Shown here: positions 43,681 to 53,206 of the stretch, piece by piece
How positions within the stretch are numbered: the first letter of the stretch is position 1
Layout: each line of letters starts with the position of its first letter
Position numbers and translations under genes: made by a program
Notes under the pieces: model-generated
Database searches by the model: none
What the model saw: the letters and a program-made list of their open reading frames with translations, nothing else
What the model was told of the DNA's origin: nothing
NCBI GenBank assembly: GCA_015231605.1
Contig: JADGBG010000001.1
Span: 35,657-99,656 of the forward strand
DNA length: 64,000 nucleotides
Source: Alphaproteobacteria bacterium
Lineage (GTDB): Bacteria > Pseudomonadota > Alphaproteobacteria > Rhodospirillales > Magnetovibrionaceae
Direction of reading: 5' to 3'

Positions 43681-44784
43681 ATGTGTCCTGCCGGCACGGA
43701 TGCGGATCTGGGGTGCGCCGACATTCTCAACGCCATGGCGACGGCCGTCCTGGTGGTGGGGGAAACCGGCAAGCTGCTGTTCGCCAACGCGGCGGCGGAA
43801 CAGTTGTTCGCCATCAGCCGCTCCGTGTTTTCGCGCGCCGTCATCGGCAGCCTGTTGCCCATGGACAGCCCCGTGTTCGAATTGATCGAACAGGTGCGCG
43901 GCGGCATGAGCGCCATCACCGAGCACGGCGTCACCCTGGACACCCCCAAGACCGGCAAACGTCTGGTCAACGTGCAGGCCGCGCCCATGATCGACAACCC
44001 CGGCACGGTGGTGGTGTCGTTCCAGGAACGCTCCATCGCCGACCAGATCGATCATCGCCTCACCCACCGCGACGCGACGCGCTCCATCGCCGCCATGTCG
44101 GCCATGATGGCGCACGAGGTGAAAAATCCGCTGTCCGGCATCCGTGGCGCCGCGCAATTGCTGGAACAATCCGCCAGCGACCAGGATCGCGAGCTCACCC
44201 AGCTGATCCAGGATGAAACGGACCGCATCAAGACCCTGATCGAGAGCATGGAAATCTTCTCCGACACCGCGCCGATCAAGGTGGAGGCCGTCAACATCCA
44301 TCAGGTCCTCGACCGCGTGCGCAAGATCGCGGAAAACGGGTTCGGCAAGTCCGTCCGTTTTGTCGAAGAATACGATCCGTCTCTGCCGCCCGTGTCGGGC
44401 AACCGGGACCTGCTGATCCAGGTGTTCTTGAATCTGGTGAAAAACGCCTGCGAGGCCGTGCCGCGCGATGGCGGCAGGATCACCATGAAAACCGCTTACC
44501 AACACGGTGTCCGGTTCGCCATGCCGGGAAGTCACGCGCGCGTCCATTTGCCCCTGGCCGTCACCATTGCCGACAATGGACCGGGCATCCCCGAGGATCT
44601 CCATGACCACCTGTTCGAACCGTTCGTCAGCACCAAATCCGGCGGGCGGGGGCTGGGACTTGCCTTGGTGTCGAAAATCGTCGGCGACAACGGCGGTGTC
44701 ATTGATGTCAGCAGCCAGCCGGGGCGCACGCAATTTCGCATTCTCTTGCCGATCTCCAAGGAAACGGAAGGACAGACCGAATGA
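43681..44784 (+). CDS. ntrB: Nitrogen regulation sensor kinase NtrB
   Basis: This 367-residue soluble kinase/phosphatase controls NtrC in response to PII. A PAS-like N-terminus (about residues 10-120) precedes HisKA with phospho-His H145 in [21 protein letters not shown] and a HATPase with [17 protein letters not shown] and [13 protein letters not shown]. No membrane segment. The stop overlaps the ntrC start (ATGA). Confidence 0.95.
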   Translation: MCPAGTDADLGCADILNAMATAVLVVGETGKLLFANAAAEQLFAISRSVFSRAVIGSLLPMDSPVFELIEQVRGGMSAITEHGVTLDTPKTGKRLVNVQAAPMIDNPGTVVVSFQERSIADQIDHRLTHRDATRSIAAMSAMMAHEVKNPLSGIRGAAQLLEQSASDQDRELTQLIQDETDRIKTLIESMEIFSDTAPIKVEAVNIHQVLDRVRKIAENGFGKSVRFVEEYDPSLPPVSGNRDLLIQVFLNLVKNACEAVPRDGGRITMKTAYQHGVRFAMPGSHARVHLPLAVTIADNGPGIPEDLHDHLFEPFVSTKSGGRGLGLALVSKIVGDNGGVIDVSSQPGRTQFRILLPISKETEGQTE

Positions 44785-46214
44785 CCACGGGAGGCACCAT
44801 TCTTGTCGCCGATGACGACGCGTCGATCCGTGTCGTTCTGGAACAGGCGCTGAGCCGCGCCGGTTTCGACGTTCGCACCACGTCCAACGCGGCGACGCTG
44901 TGGCAGTGGGTGTCCGAAGGCGAGGGCGACCTGGTCATCACCGACGTCGTGATGCCGGACGAAAACGGCCTCGACCTCGTGCCGCGCATCCGCAAGATCC
45001 GCCCGAATCTGCGCATCATCGTGATGAGCGCCCAGACCACGCTGCTCACCGCCGTCAAGGCGACTGAGCGCGGCGCGTTCGAATACCTTCCGAAACCTTT
45101 CGATATCAAAGAATTGGTGTCAGTTGTTCATCGGGGAATTGAAGACACCCGGGCGGCGCGCTCGCAGACGCAAAAGGCCGATGACGAAGAAGAATTGCCC
45201 CTGATTGGGCGTTCGGCGGCGATGCAGAACATCTACCGCACCATCGCGCGTCTGATGCAGACGGACCTGTCCGTGATCATCACCGGTGAATCCGGCACCG
45301 GCAAGGAACTGGTCGCGCGGGCCTTGCACGATTACGGCCAGCGGCGCAACAAGCCGTTCGTCGCCGTCAACATGGCCGCCATTCCGCGCGACCTGATCGA
45401 ATCCGAACTGTTCGGTCACGAAAAGGGGGCGTTCACCGGGGCCACCCAGCGCAACGCCGGCCGCTTCGAACAGGCCCAGGGCGGGACGCTGTTTCTGGAC
45501 GAAATCGGCGACATGCCGCCCGAAGCCCAGACCCGCCTGCTGCGCGTTTTGCAAGAAGGGGAATACACCACCGTGGGCGGGCGCGTTCCCATCAAGACCA
45601 ACGTGCGCATCATCGCCGCCACGCACCGCGATCTCAAGCAGTTGATCCGTCAGGGACGGTTCCGCGAAGACCTGTTCTTCCGCCTCAACGTCGCGCCGAT
45701 CCGCATTCCGCCGTTGCGCGAACGCACCGAGGACGTGCCCGAGCTGATCCGTCACTTCCTGGCGCTGGCCGCCAGTGCGGGGCTGGCGTGGAAGACCATC
45801 TCGCCGGCCGCCATGGAGCGCTTGAAACGGCACACGTGGCCCGGCAACGTCCGCGAGCTGGAGAACATGGTCAAGCGTCTGGCGGCACTGTGCGCCGAAG
45901 AGGAAATCGGCATCGACGTGATCGAAAGCGAATTGTCCGAGGCCCCCACCGCCGTGGTGGACGGCGAGGGGCTTTCCCAGTCCGTCGAACGCCATTTGAA
46001 AAGCTATTTCGCCGCCCATGGCGATGCTTTGCCCGCGCCCGGTCTATATGACCGGATCCTGCGCGAGGTCGAACGCCCGTTGCTGATCCTGACCCTGGAC
46101 GCCACGCGCGGCAACCAAGTGCGCGCGGCGGATATCCTGGGGCTCAACCGCAACACGCTGCGAAAGAAAATTCGTGAACTCGATGTTCCGGTCGTCCGGG
46201 GCGGGGGAAAGTAA
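44781..46214 (+). CDS. ntrC: Nitrogen regulation sigma-54 activator NtrC
   Basis: This 477-residue protein has a receiver (residues 5-120, phosphoacceptor D55 in [13 protein letters not shown]), an AAA+ sigma-54 activation domain with Walker A GESGTGKE, the sigma-54-contacting GAFTGA loop and Walker [12 protein letters not shown], and a C-terminal Fis-type HTH ([19 protein letters not shown]). It activates nitrogen-scavenging promoters when phosphorylated by NtrB. Its TAA abuts the ntrY ATG with no gap. Confidence 0.97.
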   Translation: MTTGGTILVADDDASIRVVLEQALSRAGFDVRTTSNAATLWQWVSEGEGDLVITDVVMPDENGLDLVPRIRKIRPNLRIIVMSAQTTLLTAVKATERGAFEYLPKPFDIKELVSVVHRGIEDTRAARSQTQKADDEEELPLIGRSAAMQNIYRTIARLMQTDLSVIITGESGTGKELVARALHDYGQRRNKPFVAVNMAAIPRDLIESELFGHEKGAFTGATQRNAGRFEQAQGGTLFLDEIGDMPPEAQTRLLRVLQEGEYTTVGGRVPIKTNVRIIAATHRDLKQLIRQGRFREDLFFRLNVAPIRIPPLRERTEDVPELIRHFLALAASAGLAWKTISPAAMERLKRHTWPGNVRELENMVKRLAALCAEEEIGIDVIESELSEAPTAVVDGEGLSQSVERHLKSYFAAHGDALPAPGLYDRILREVERPLLILTLDATRGNQVRAADILGLNRNTLRKKIRELDVPVVRGGGK

Positions 46215-48491
46215 ATGGCGGCTTCGCGCCCAGGTCACTTGAGCGCCCGCCCCTTGACCCGCATGCGGGGCCGTTTCGGCCGCCTTCTCGCGAGCAGACC
46301 TCTGGCCTATCTTTTGGCGGCCAGCGCGTTGTCGTCGGGCATCGCCACGCTGGGACTGATGACCGGCGCCAACAGCCCCACCGGGGTGCCCGATCCGGCG
46401 ATGATTCAGATCCTGCTGGTCGTCGATTTCGTCTTGCTTTTGCTGCTGGGCGTCGTCATCGCCCAACGCGTCGCCGCCATGTGGGTGCAGCGCCGCCGGG
46501 GCATGGCCGGATCGGCCCTTCACGTCCGTTTGGTGGTGATGTTTTCCCTATTGGCCGTGACGCCCGCCATCCTGGTGACGATTTTCGCGGCGCTGTTTTT
46601 GAATTTCGGCATCAATTCGTGGTTCAGCGACCGGGTGCGCACGGCCGTCGAAGCGTCCCAGGCCGTGGCCGAGGCCTATTTCGACGAACACATCCAAAAT
46701 ATCCGCGCCGATGTCCTTGCCATGGCGGGAGAACTGAACAAGGACGGCGAACGCATCTCCGCAAGCCGCCTCCTGATGACGGAAGTCTTATCCGAAACGT
46801 CCATCCGTCGCGGCCTGACCGAAGCCAGCATCCTCAATGCGGGCGGCGAAATTCTGGCACGGTCGCGCTATTCCGTGATGTCGCTTGACGTCGGCAAGCT
46901 GCCGCCCCATGCCATGGACCGCGCGGATCACGGTGAACTCGTGATTCTCACCGCCGTCGGCGCGGATCAGGTGCGCGCGTTGGTGAAATTGGAGCGCTTC
47001 GTCAACGCCTATCTGTTGGTGGGACGGTTCGTCGACGCCCAGGTGCTCAACAATATGGACCGGGTCCGCCAGGCCGCGCAAAGCTATGTCAGCCTCAAGG
47101 AAAAGAGCGGCACCATCCAGATCACCTTCGTCGCCATCTTCGCCATGGTGTCGCTGTTGCTGTTGCTGGCCGCCGTGTGGATCGGCATGGCGCTCGCCAA
47201 CCAGTTGGCGCGCCCCATATCCAAGTTGATCTTGGCGGCCGAGAACGTGTCCAGCGGCGACCTGTCACATCGGGTGGACACGGAAGAGGGCATCGGCGAA
47301 ATCGGCACGCTGACCAAGGCGTTCAACGACATGACGGACCAGATTTCCGTTCAGCGCGAAGGTTTGATGGCGGCCAACCGGGAATTGGACGAACGGCGCC
47401 GTTTCACGGAAACGGTGTTGGCGGGTGTGTCCGCGGGCGTCATCGGTCTGGATCCGGAAGGGCGGATCAACCTGCCCAACCGCTCGGCGAGTCTGCTTCT
47501 GGATACCGACCTGTTGGCGAAGTTCGATCGCTATCTGGCCGAAATCGTTCCCGAAATGGCCGAGGTCCTGGCCGAGGCCATGGACCGGAACGACCGCCCG
47601 GCGCGCGCGGAAATCACGCTGCACCGGTCGTCGGGAACGCACACGCTGATCGTGTCGGCGGCGGCCGAAAAGCTCCACGACGACGTGATCGGTTACGTCG
47701 TCACCTTCGACGACATCACCGAATTGCAATCGGCTCAACGCAAGGCCGCCTGGTCCGGCGTGGCGCGGCGCATCGCCCACGAAATCAAAAATCCGCTGAC
47801 CCCCATCCAGCTCGCGGCGGAGCGCTTGAAACGCAAATACCTCAAACAAATCCGCGAAGACGCCGACACGTTCGCCACGCTCACCGACACCATCGTCCGT
47901 CAGGTCGAAGACCTGGGCCGCATGGTGGATGAGTTCTCCGCCTTCTCCCGAATGCCCCAGGCTGTCCTGGCCCCGGAAAACATGACCGACATCTGCCGGG
48001 AATCCCTGTTCCTGGAAGGCAATCGGGATCATCGGATTCGCTTCGAAAGCGACATTCCGGACGGCCCGGTGTGCCTGCAATGCGACCGCCAGCAGGTGTC
48101 GCGGGCCTTGACCAATCTGCTCAAGAATGCGGCGGAATCGGTTACCGAACATCTCGACGCCACGTCCGGCGGTCAGGGGGAAGGATGGATTCGGCTGTGC
48201 TTGTTTGGCGTGTCCACCTCGTCGGGAGAGCGGATTTCCATCGTCGTCGAAGACAACGGAAAAGGCCTGCCGGAAGCGGATTTGTCCCGTTTAACCGAGC
48301 CTTACGTCACCACCCGGGAAAAAGGCACGGGGCTGGGACTCGCCATCGTCAAGAAAATCATGGAAGATCACGGCGGTGATCTGATACTTGAAAACAGGCC
48401 GGAGGGCGGCGCGCGCATCACCTTGGCATTCGCGCCCCAGGATGTGTCTCAGATGGACTGCGCAAAAAGACCAGGGCGCAAGGACGGATGA
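46215..48491 (+). CDS. ntrY: Membrane sensor kinase NtrY
   Basis: In this 758-residue kinase, three hydrophobic helices near the N-terminus (about 30-50, 60-82 and 97-122) and another at about 298-322 bracket a periplasmic sensor. HAMP (about 323-375), PAS (about 390-495), HisKA with H522 in RRIAHEIKNPLTPIQLAAERL and HATPase (NLLKNAAESV, DNGKGLP, GTGLGLAIVKKI) follow. NtrY works with NtrX in nitrogen and redox control. It starts directly after the ntrC stop. Confidence 0.95.
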   Translation: MAASRPGHLSARPLTRMRGRFGRLLASRPLAYLLAASALSSGIATLGLMTGANSPTGVPDPAMIQILLVVDFVLLLLLGVVIAQRVAAMWVQRRRGMAGSALHVRLVVMFSLLAVTPAILVTIFAALFLNFGINSWFSDRVRTAVEASQAVAEAYFDEHIQNIRADVLAMAGELNKDGERISASRLLMTEVLSETSIRRGLTEASILNAGGEILARSRYSVMSLDVGKLPPHAMDRADHGELVILTAVGADQVRALVKLERFVNAYLLVGRFVDAQVLNNMDRVRQAAQSYVSLKEKSGTIQITFVAIFAMVSLLLLLAAVWIGMALANQLARPISKLILAAENVSSGDLSHRVDTEEGIGEIGTLTKAFNDMTDQISVQREGLMAANRELDERRRFTETVLAGVSAGVIGLDPEGRINLPNRSASLLLDTDLLAKFDRYLAEIVPEMAEVLAEAMDRNDRPARAEITLHRSSGTHTLIVSAAAEKLHDDVIGYVVTFDDITELQSAQRKAAWSGVARRIAHEIKNPLTPIQLAAERLKRKYLKQIREDADTFATLTDTIVRQVEDLGRMVDEFSAFSRMPQAVLAPENMTDICRESLFLEGNRDHRIRFESDIPDGPVCLQCDRQQVSRALTNLLKNAAESVTEHLDATSGGQGEGWIRLCLFGVSTSSGERISIVVEDNGKGLPEADLSRLTEPYVTTREKGTGLGLAIVKKIMEDHGGDLILENRPEGGARITLAFAPQDVSQMDCAKRPGRKDG

Positions 48492-48514
48492 CCGGACCGG
48501 GAATTGGGAAGCTC

Positions 48515-49906
48515 ATGGCTCAAGACATTCTCATCGTGGACGATGAAGCCGACATTCGGTCGTTGGTCGCCGGCATCCTTGAGGACGAAGGCTACCATCC
48601 GCGTGAAGCCGGATCCGACGCCGAAGCTCTGGAAATGATCGAAAAGCGGCGTCCGGGCTTGGTGCTGCTCGACATCTGGCTGCAAGGCAGCCAGTTGGAC
48701 GGCTTGCAGATCCTGTCCTCAATCAAGAAACGCCATCCCACCCTGCCGGTGGTGATGATGAGCGGCCACGGCACCATCGAAACGGCGGTGAAGGCCATTC
48801 AGGACGGCGCCTACGACTTCATCGAGAAGCCCTTCAAGACCGACCGCCTGGTTTTGGTGGTCGACCGCGCCGTGGAGGCCGCGCGCCTGCGCCGCGAAAA
48901 CGAAGAGTTGCGCCAACGCACGGACACCGGCGACGAGCTGATCGGCACCTCCAGCGCCATTTCCCACCTGCGCCAAGCCGTGGAACGGGTCGCGCTCACC
49001 AATTCCCGGGTCCTGATCACGGGGCCCAGCGGCAGCGGCAAGGAAGTCGTCGCCCGCATGCTTCACGACCGATCCAGCCGCGCCACGGGGCCGTTCGTGG
49101 TGGTGAATTGCGCCACCATGGAGCCCGAACGCATGGAAACCGAGTTGTTCGGCACGGAAACCCCGGTCGACGACGGCGAGGGCGGGCGCAAGGTCGGCTA
49201 TTTCGAATCCGCGCACATGGGCACGTTGTTCCTCGACGAAGTCACCGACATGCCCATCGAGACCCAAGGAAAAATCGTGCGCGTGCTGCAAGAGCAGATA
49301 TTCGAGCGCGTCGGCAGCACCACCAAGGTCGAGGTCGACGTGCGCGTCGTCGCCAGCGCCAGCCACGATCTTCAGGACGAGATCCGCGTCGGCCGATTTC
49401 GCGAAGACCTGTTCTATCGCCTCAGCGTGGTGCCCATCGACGTGCCGCCACTGACCAGGCGCCGCGACGACATTCCCATGCTGGCGGCGCATTTCATGGC
49501 CCAGGCGTCCCGCCGCACGGGCCAGCCGCCGCGCAAACTGTCCGAGGACGCCGTCGCCGCGCTGCAATCCTACGATTGGCCCGGCAACGTGCGTGAGCTG
49601 AAAAACATCATCGAACGCCTGCTGATCATGGCTCCCGGCGGCGCCGACGAGTCGATCCGCGCCGACCACCTGCCGGGCGAGGTGACGTCGAACGGCCTGG
49701 GCGGCGGCGGTCTGGGCGGCGCGGAATTCATGGGCCTGCCGCTCAAGCAGGCCCGTGAAGTGTTCGAACGGGAATACCTGAACGCCCAGGTGACGCGGTT
49801 CGGCGGCAACATTTCCCGCACCGCGGAGTTTGTCGGGATGGAGCGTTCCGCTCTGCACCGCAAACTCAAGACCCTGGGCCTGGGTGCGGACGGCGGCAAG
49901 GATTGA
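48515..49906 (+). CDS. ntrX: NtrC-family response regulator NtrX (no GAFTGA loop)
   Basis: This 463-residue protein has a receiver with D53 in LVLLDIWLQGSQLDG (the WLQGSQLDG extension is typical of NtrX), an AAA+ domain with Walker A GPSGSGKE and Walker B TLFLDEVTDMP, and a Fis-type HTH (ISRTAEFVGMERSALHRKL). Where NtrC has GAFTGA, this reads TETPVDDGEGGRKVGYFE, so it should not activate sigma-54 in the usual way, as known for NtrX proteins. ATG 48515 gives the conserved MAQDILIVDDE; 48488 is an alternative overlapping ntrY. Confidence 0.94.
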   Translation: MAQDILIVDDEADIRSLVAGILEDEGYHPREAGSDAEALEMIEKRRPGLVLLDIWLQGSQLDGLQILSSIKKRHPTLPVVMMSGHGTIETAVKAIQDGAYDFIEKPFKTDRLVLVVDRAVEAARLRRENEELRQRTDTGDELIGTSSAISHLRQAVERVALTNSRVLITGPSGSGKEVVARMLHDRSSRATGPFVVVNCATMEPERMETELFGTETPVDDGEGGRKVGYFESAHMGTLFLDEVTDMPIETQGKIVRVLQEQIFERVGSTTKVEVDVRVVASASHDLQDEIRVGRFREDLFYRLSVVPIDVPPLTRRRDDIPMLAAHFMAQASRRTGQPPRKLSEDAVAALQSYDWPGNVRELKNIIERLLIMAPGGADESIRADHLPGEVTSNGLGGGGLGGAEFMGLPLKQAREVFEREYLNAQVTRFGGNISRTAEFVGMERSALHRKLKTLGLGADGGKD

Positions 49907-49951
49907 TGGCCTTCTATCCGGTTTTGACGGAGCGTTGAAAGGGTTCTGTCC

Positions 49952-51328
49952 ATGAAAGTGATCGTATGCGGCGCGGGCCAGGTGGGATTCCACATCGCCC
50001 AGCATCTGTCTCGTGAAAACAACGACATCACGGTGATCGACCAATCGCCGGAACTGATCCGGCGCGTCACCGACACCTTGGACGTCCAAGGCGTGATCGG
50101 ACATGCGTCGCGCCCGGATATCCTGGAGCGCGCCGGGGCGAACGACTGCGACATGATCATCGCGGTCACCGCCGCCGACGAAGCCAACATGGTGGCTTGC
50201 CAGGTCGCGCACTCCCTGTTCGACGTGCCGACCAAGATCGCGCGCATCCGCGCGCAGGCCTACCTGCAACCCATGTGGTCCAACCTGTTTTCGCGCCAAC
50301 ACATGCCCATCGACGTGATCATCTCCCCGGAAATCGAGGTCGCGCGCGCCATTCAGCGCCGCCTGTCCGTTCCCGGGGCCTACGACATGATTCCGCTGGT
50401 GGGCGGGCGCGTGCGCCTGCTCGGCATCCGTTGCGGACAGGCCTGTCCGTTGGTGAACACGCCGCTGCGCCAACTCAGCCAGCTGTTTCCGGACCTGTCC
50501 ATCACGGTCATCGGCATCGTGCGCAACGGCAAGTTCATCGTTCCCGACGCGGACAGCCAAATGATGGTCGGCGACGGCGTCTATTTCATCGTCGCAACCG
50601 ACAAGCAGGATCGCGCCATGGCGGCGTTCGGTCACGAGGAAAAGGAAGCGCGGCGCATCGTGTTGCTGGGCGGCGGCAACATCGGCCTGTTTCTGGCCGA
50701 GGAGTTGGAGGCCTGCAAAACCAACCTCAACATCAAGCTGATCGAATGGGACGCGGAACGCGCCGCGTATTGCGCCAGCCGTCTCGACAAGACCACCGTG
50801 ATCCAGGGCGACGTGCTGGACATGCAGATTCTCGAAGAAGCCAACATTGCGCAAACCGAGGCCGTCATCGCGGTCACCAACGACGACGAGAACAACATCC
50901 TGTCGTCCCTGCTGGCCAAGAGGGAAGGGGCCAAGCGCGCCATCACCCTGATCAACAAGGGGGCCTATGAGGCGTTGAGCGGCTCGCTCGGCATCGACGT
51001 GGTGGTCGATCCGCGCAACATCACGGTCTCCACCATCATCCAACACGTGCGCCGGGGCCGCATCCATTCCGCCCATACGCTGGGCGAAGGCTTTGGCGAA
51101 CTGATCGAGGCCGAAGCGTTGGAAACCTCGCCCATGGTCGGCAAGCCGTTGATGGAGGCCAAACTGCCGGACGGCCTGGTGATCGGCGCGGTGGTGCGCG
51201 GCGAGGAGGTGATCAGCCCGCGCGGCGCGACGGTCATCAACGCCGGCGACCGCGTGGTGGTGTTCGCCGCCGCCGACATCATCAATCAGGTGGAGAAGAT
51301 GTTCTCCGTCCAACTCGAGTATTTCTAG
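49952..51328 (+). CDS. trkA: Trk potassium uptake regulatory protein TrkA
   Basis: This 458-residue peripheral membrane protein gates the TrkH/TrkG K+ channel. Two RCK_N NAD-binding folds (MKVIVCGAGQVGFHIAQHL and RIVLLGGGNIGLFLAEELE) each precede a RCK_C domain. Full length for TrkA. It lies 45 bp after ntrX in the conserved ntrYX-trkA order. The next gene starts one base after its stop. Confidence 0.96.
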   Translation: MKVIVCGAGQVGFHIAQHLSRENNDITVIDQSPELIRRVTDTLDVQGVIGHASRPDILERAGANDCDMIIAVTAADEANMVACQVAHSLFDVPTKIARIRAQAYLQPMWSNLFSRQHMPIDVIISPEIEVARAIQRRLSVPGAYDMIPLVGGRVRLLGIRCGQACPLVNTPLRQLSQLFPDLSITVIGIVRNGKFIVPDADSQMMVGDGVYFIVATDKQDRAMAAFGHEEKEARRIVLLGGGNIGLFLAEELEACKTNLNIKLIEWDAERAAYCASRLDKTTVIQGDVLDMQILEEANIAQTEAVIAVTNDDENNILSSLLAKREGAKRAITLINKGAYEALSGSLGIDVVVDPRNITVSTIIQHVRRGRIHSAHTLGEGFGELIEAEALETSPMVGKPLMEAKLPDGLVIGAVVRGEEVISPRGATVINAGDRVVVFAAADIINQVEKMFSVQLEYF

Positions 51329-51329
51329 A

Positions 51330-52181
51330 ATGCGCTCTGCATACGTCAACGGCCTTTACCTGCCCCACGGCCAGGCCGCCGTGCATATCGAGGACCGGGG
51401 GTTTCAGTTCGCCGACGCCGTCTACGAAGTGATCGCCGTCCAGCACGGCCATCTTATTGACCGGGAAGGCCATTTCGACCGTCTGGAACGCTCTCTGTCC
51501 GAACTCGACATCCCCATGCCCATGACCCGGCGCGCGCTGAACGTGGTTGCGGCGGAGCTTCTGCGCCGCAACAGCATTCGTTTCGGCAGCCTCTACATCC
51601 AGGTGTCGCGCGGCACGGCGCCCCGCGACTTCCCGTTTCCCAAGGACATTCAGCCGACCCTGGTGATGACCGCCAAGCGCCTGAAACCGTTCGATTTCAC
51701 CCGTCAGGCCGTGGGCGTCAACGTGATCACCATTCCCGACATCCGCTGGAAACGCTGCGACATCAAAAGCGTCGGCCTTTTGGCGGGCGCCATGGGCAAA
51801 ACCCGTGCCCAGGCCGCCGGTGCGTTCGAGGCTTGGCAGGTGGACGACGCCGGCATGATCACCGAGGGCGCGGCGTCCAACGCGTGGATCGTCACGGCGG
51901 ACGGCGTCCTGGTCACCCGTCATACCGACGCTTTCATCCTGGCCGGGATCACCCGCCAGACCATCTTGAAGCTGGTGGCGGACGAAGGGCTGGGGTTCGA
52001 GGAACGCGCGTTTTCCGTGGCGGAAGCCAAAGGCGCGCGCGAAGCCTTCACGTCGTCCAGCACGGCCTTCATCCGCCCCGTGGTGAGGATCGACGGCGAC
52101 GCGGTGGGCGACGGCCGGCCGGGCCCGCTGTGCCTCAAGATTTTGGAATTGTACGGCCGTTACATGGAGCCCCGAGCGTGA
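51330..52181 (+). CDS. dat: D-amino-acid aminotransferase (class IV aminotransferase)
   Basis: This 283-residue PLP enzyme of fold type IV starts YVNGLYLPHGQAAVHIEDRGFQFADAVYEVI. The Schiff-base lysine lies in RCDIKSVGLLAGAM. EGAASNAWIV and GITRQTILKLV are further family motifs. In this alphaproteobacterial location it is usually annotated D-alanine transaminase; branched-chain or aminodeoxychorismate lyase relatives share the fold, so the exact substrate is unproven. It overlaps the following HAD gene by 4 bases (GTGA). Confidence 0.9.
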   Translation: MRSAYVNGLYLPHGQAAVHIEDRGFQFADAVYEVIAVQHGHLIDREGHFDRLERSLSELDIPMPMTRRALNVVAAELLRRNSIRFGSLYIQVSRGTAPRDFPFPKDIQPTLVMTAKRLKPFDFTRQAVGVNVITIPDIRWKRCDIKSVGLLAGAMGKTRAQAAGAFEAWQVDDAGMITEGAASNAWIVTADGVLVTRHTDAFILAGITRQTILKLVADEGLGFEERAFSVAEAKGAREAFTSSSTAFIRPVVRIDGDAVGDGRPGPLCLKILELYGRYMEPRA

Positions 52182-52834
52182 CGCCAAAAACCCGCCCCAA
52201 GGCCATCATTTTCGATTGGGACAACACGCTGATCGACAGCTGGGTGGTGATCCAGGAAACCATGAACGCCACGTTCCGCGATTACGCCATGGCGGAATGG
52301 TCGTTGGAGGACACCAAACGGCGCGTCGCCAAATCCATGCGCGACAGCTTTCCGGGACTGTTCGGCGATCGCTGGGAAGAGGCAGGAGAGCGCTTCTACG
52401 TCCATTACCGCCGGGTTCATCTGGAACGCCTCTATCCCTTGCCGGGGGCCGAGGACATGCTGGCGGGCCTCCACGACATGGGGGTCTATCTGGGCGTGGT
52501 CAGCAACAAAAACGGCGCCTTGCTGCGCGCCGAGTCCGAAAAGCTTGGCTGGAACCGTTTGTTCGGCAACGTTGTCGGCGCGACCGACGCGGCCCGGGAC
52601 AAGCCCGCGCCGGACCCCGTGCGCATGGCCCTTGACGGCAGCGGGATAGATCTTGGACGCGACGTGTGGTTCGCGGGCGACGCGCGCATCGACATGGAAT
52701 GCGCCGTCAATTCCGGCTGCGTTCCCGTTCTGGTGCGCGAAACGCCACCGGATGCGGGGGAATTCGCAGGCGTCGAGCCGTCCCTGCACGCGGACACCCC
52801 CGAGGCCCTTTTCAAGTACGCCAAGAACCTGTAA
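52178..52834 (+). CDS. HAD-superfamily phosphatase (phosphoglycolate phosphatase-like)
   Basis: This 218-residue hydrolase has motif I IIFDWDNTLIDS (D13 nucleophile, D15), motif II in VVSNKNG, motif III Lys in RDKPAPDP and motif IV VWFAGDARIDMECA. The helical cap sits between residues 20 and 90. Substrate not assignable. The GTG start overlaps the dat stop. It ends 114 bp before hfq; a 16-bp perfect palindrome lies in that gap. Confidence 0.88.
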   Translation: MTPKTRPKAIIFDWDNTLIDSWVVIQETMNATFRDYAMAEWSLEDTKRRVAKSMRDSFPGLFGDRWEEAGERFYVHYRRVHLERLYPLPGAEDMLAGLHDMGVYLGVVSNKNGALLRAESEKLGWNRLFGNVVGATDAARDKPAPDPVRMALDGSGIDLGRDVWFAGDARIDMECAVNSGCVPVLVRETPPDAGEFAGVEPSLHADTPEALFKYAKNL

Positions 52835-52856
52835 TGTCAATGCAGTGTAACAGGGG

Positions 52857-52872
52857 GGTCTGAATTCAGACC
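52857..52872. promoter_or_regulatory. Perfect 16-bp palindrome upstream of hfq
   Basis: GGTCTGAATTCAGACC lies 23 bp after the HAD stop and 77 bp before the hfq ATG. As RNA it could form a 6-bp hairpin with an AATT loop but has no U tract. As DNA it looks like a dimeric repressor operator. It sits in a GC-poorer stretch likely to hold the hfq promoter. Confidence 0.4.
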
Positions 52873-52948
52873 TGCATGTCTAATAACAACTGGGGCGGAT
52901 CTTTCCTCGTTGGGACTGGTCCGTCGACGATAATTGCAGGGCAGCACC

Positions 52949-53200
52949 ATGGCATCAGATAAGAACCAGAACGTCCAAGACGTCTTTCTCAACTATATCC
53001 GCAAACACAAAACGCCCGTGACCGTGTTCCTGGTCAACGGCGTGAAGCTCCAGGGCATTGTGACCTGGTTTGACAACTTTTCGGTCCTTTTGCGCCGTGA
53101 CGGTCATACGCAGCTTGTCTACAAGCATGCCATTTCCACCATCATGCCGTCCCAGCCGGTGCAGTTGTTCGAACCCGAAGCGGACGACAACACGGATTAA
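52949..53200 (+). CDS. hfq: RNA chaperone Hfq
   Basis: This 83-residue Sm-like hexameric protein mediates sRNA-mRNA pairing. Sm1 ([38 protein letters not shown]) and Sm2 with the YKHAIST motif are complete. The tail is short and acidic (EPEADDNTD), as in Alphaproteobacteria. It precedes hflX by 6 bp, the conserved hfq-hflX order. Confidence 0.97.
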   Translation: MASDKNQNVQDVFLNYIRKHKTPVTVFLVNGVKLQGIVTWFDNFSVLLRRDGHTQLVYKHAISTIMPSQPVQLFEPEADDNTD

Positions 53201-53206
53201 AACAGC

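Noticed and set aside
48719..51349. An 876-codon minus-strand open frame across ntrX and trkA
   Set aside because: Composition artefact antisense to two well-recognised genes; no ribosome-binding site or family motif.
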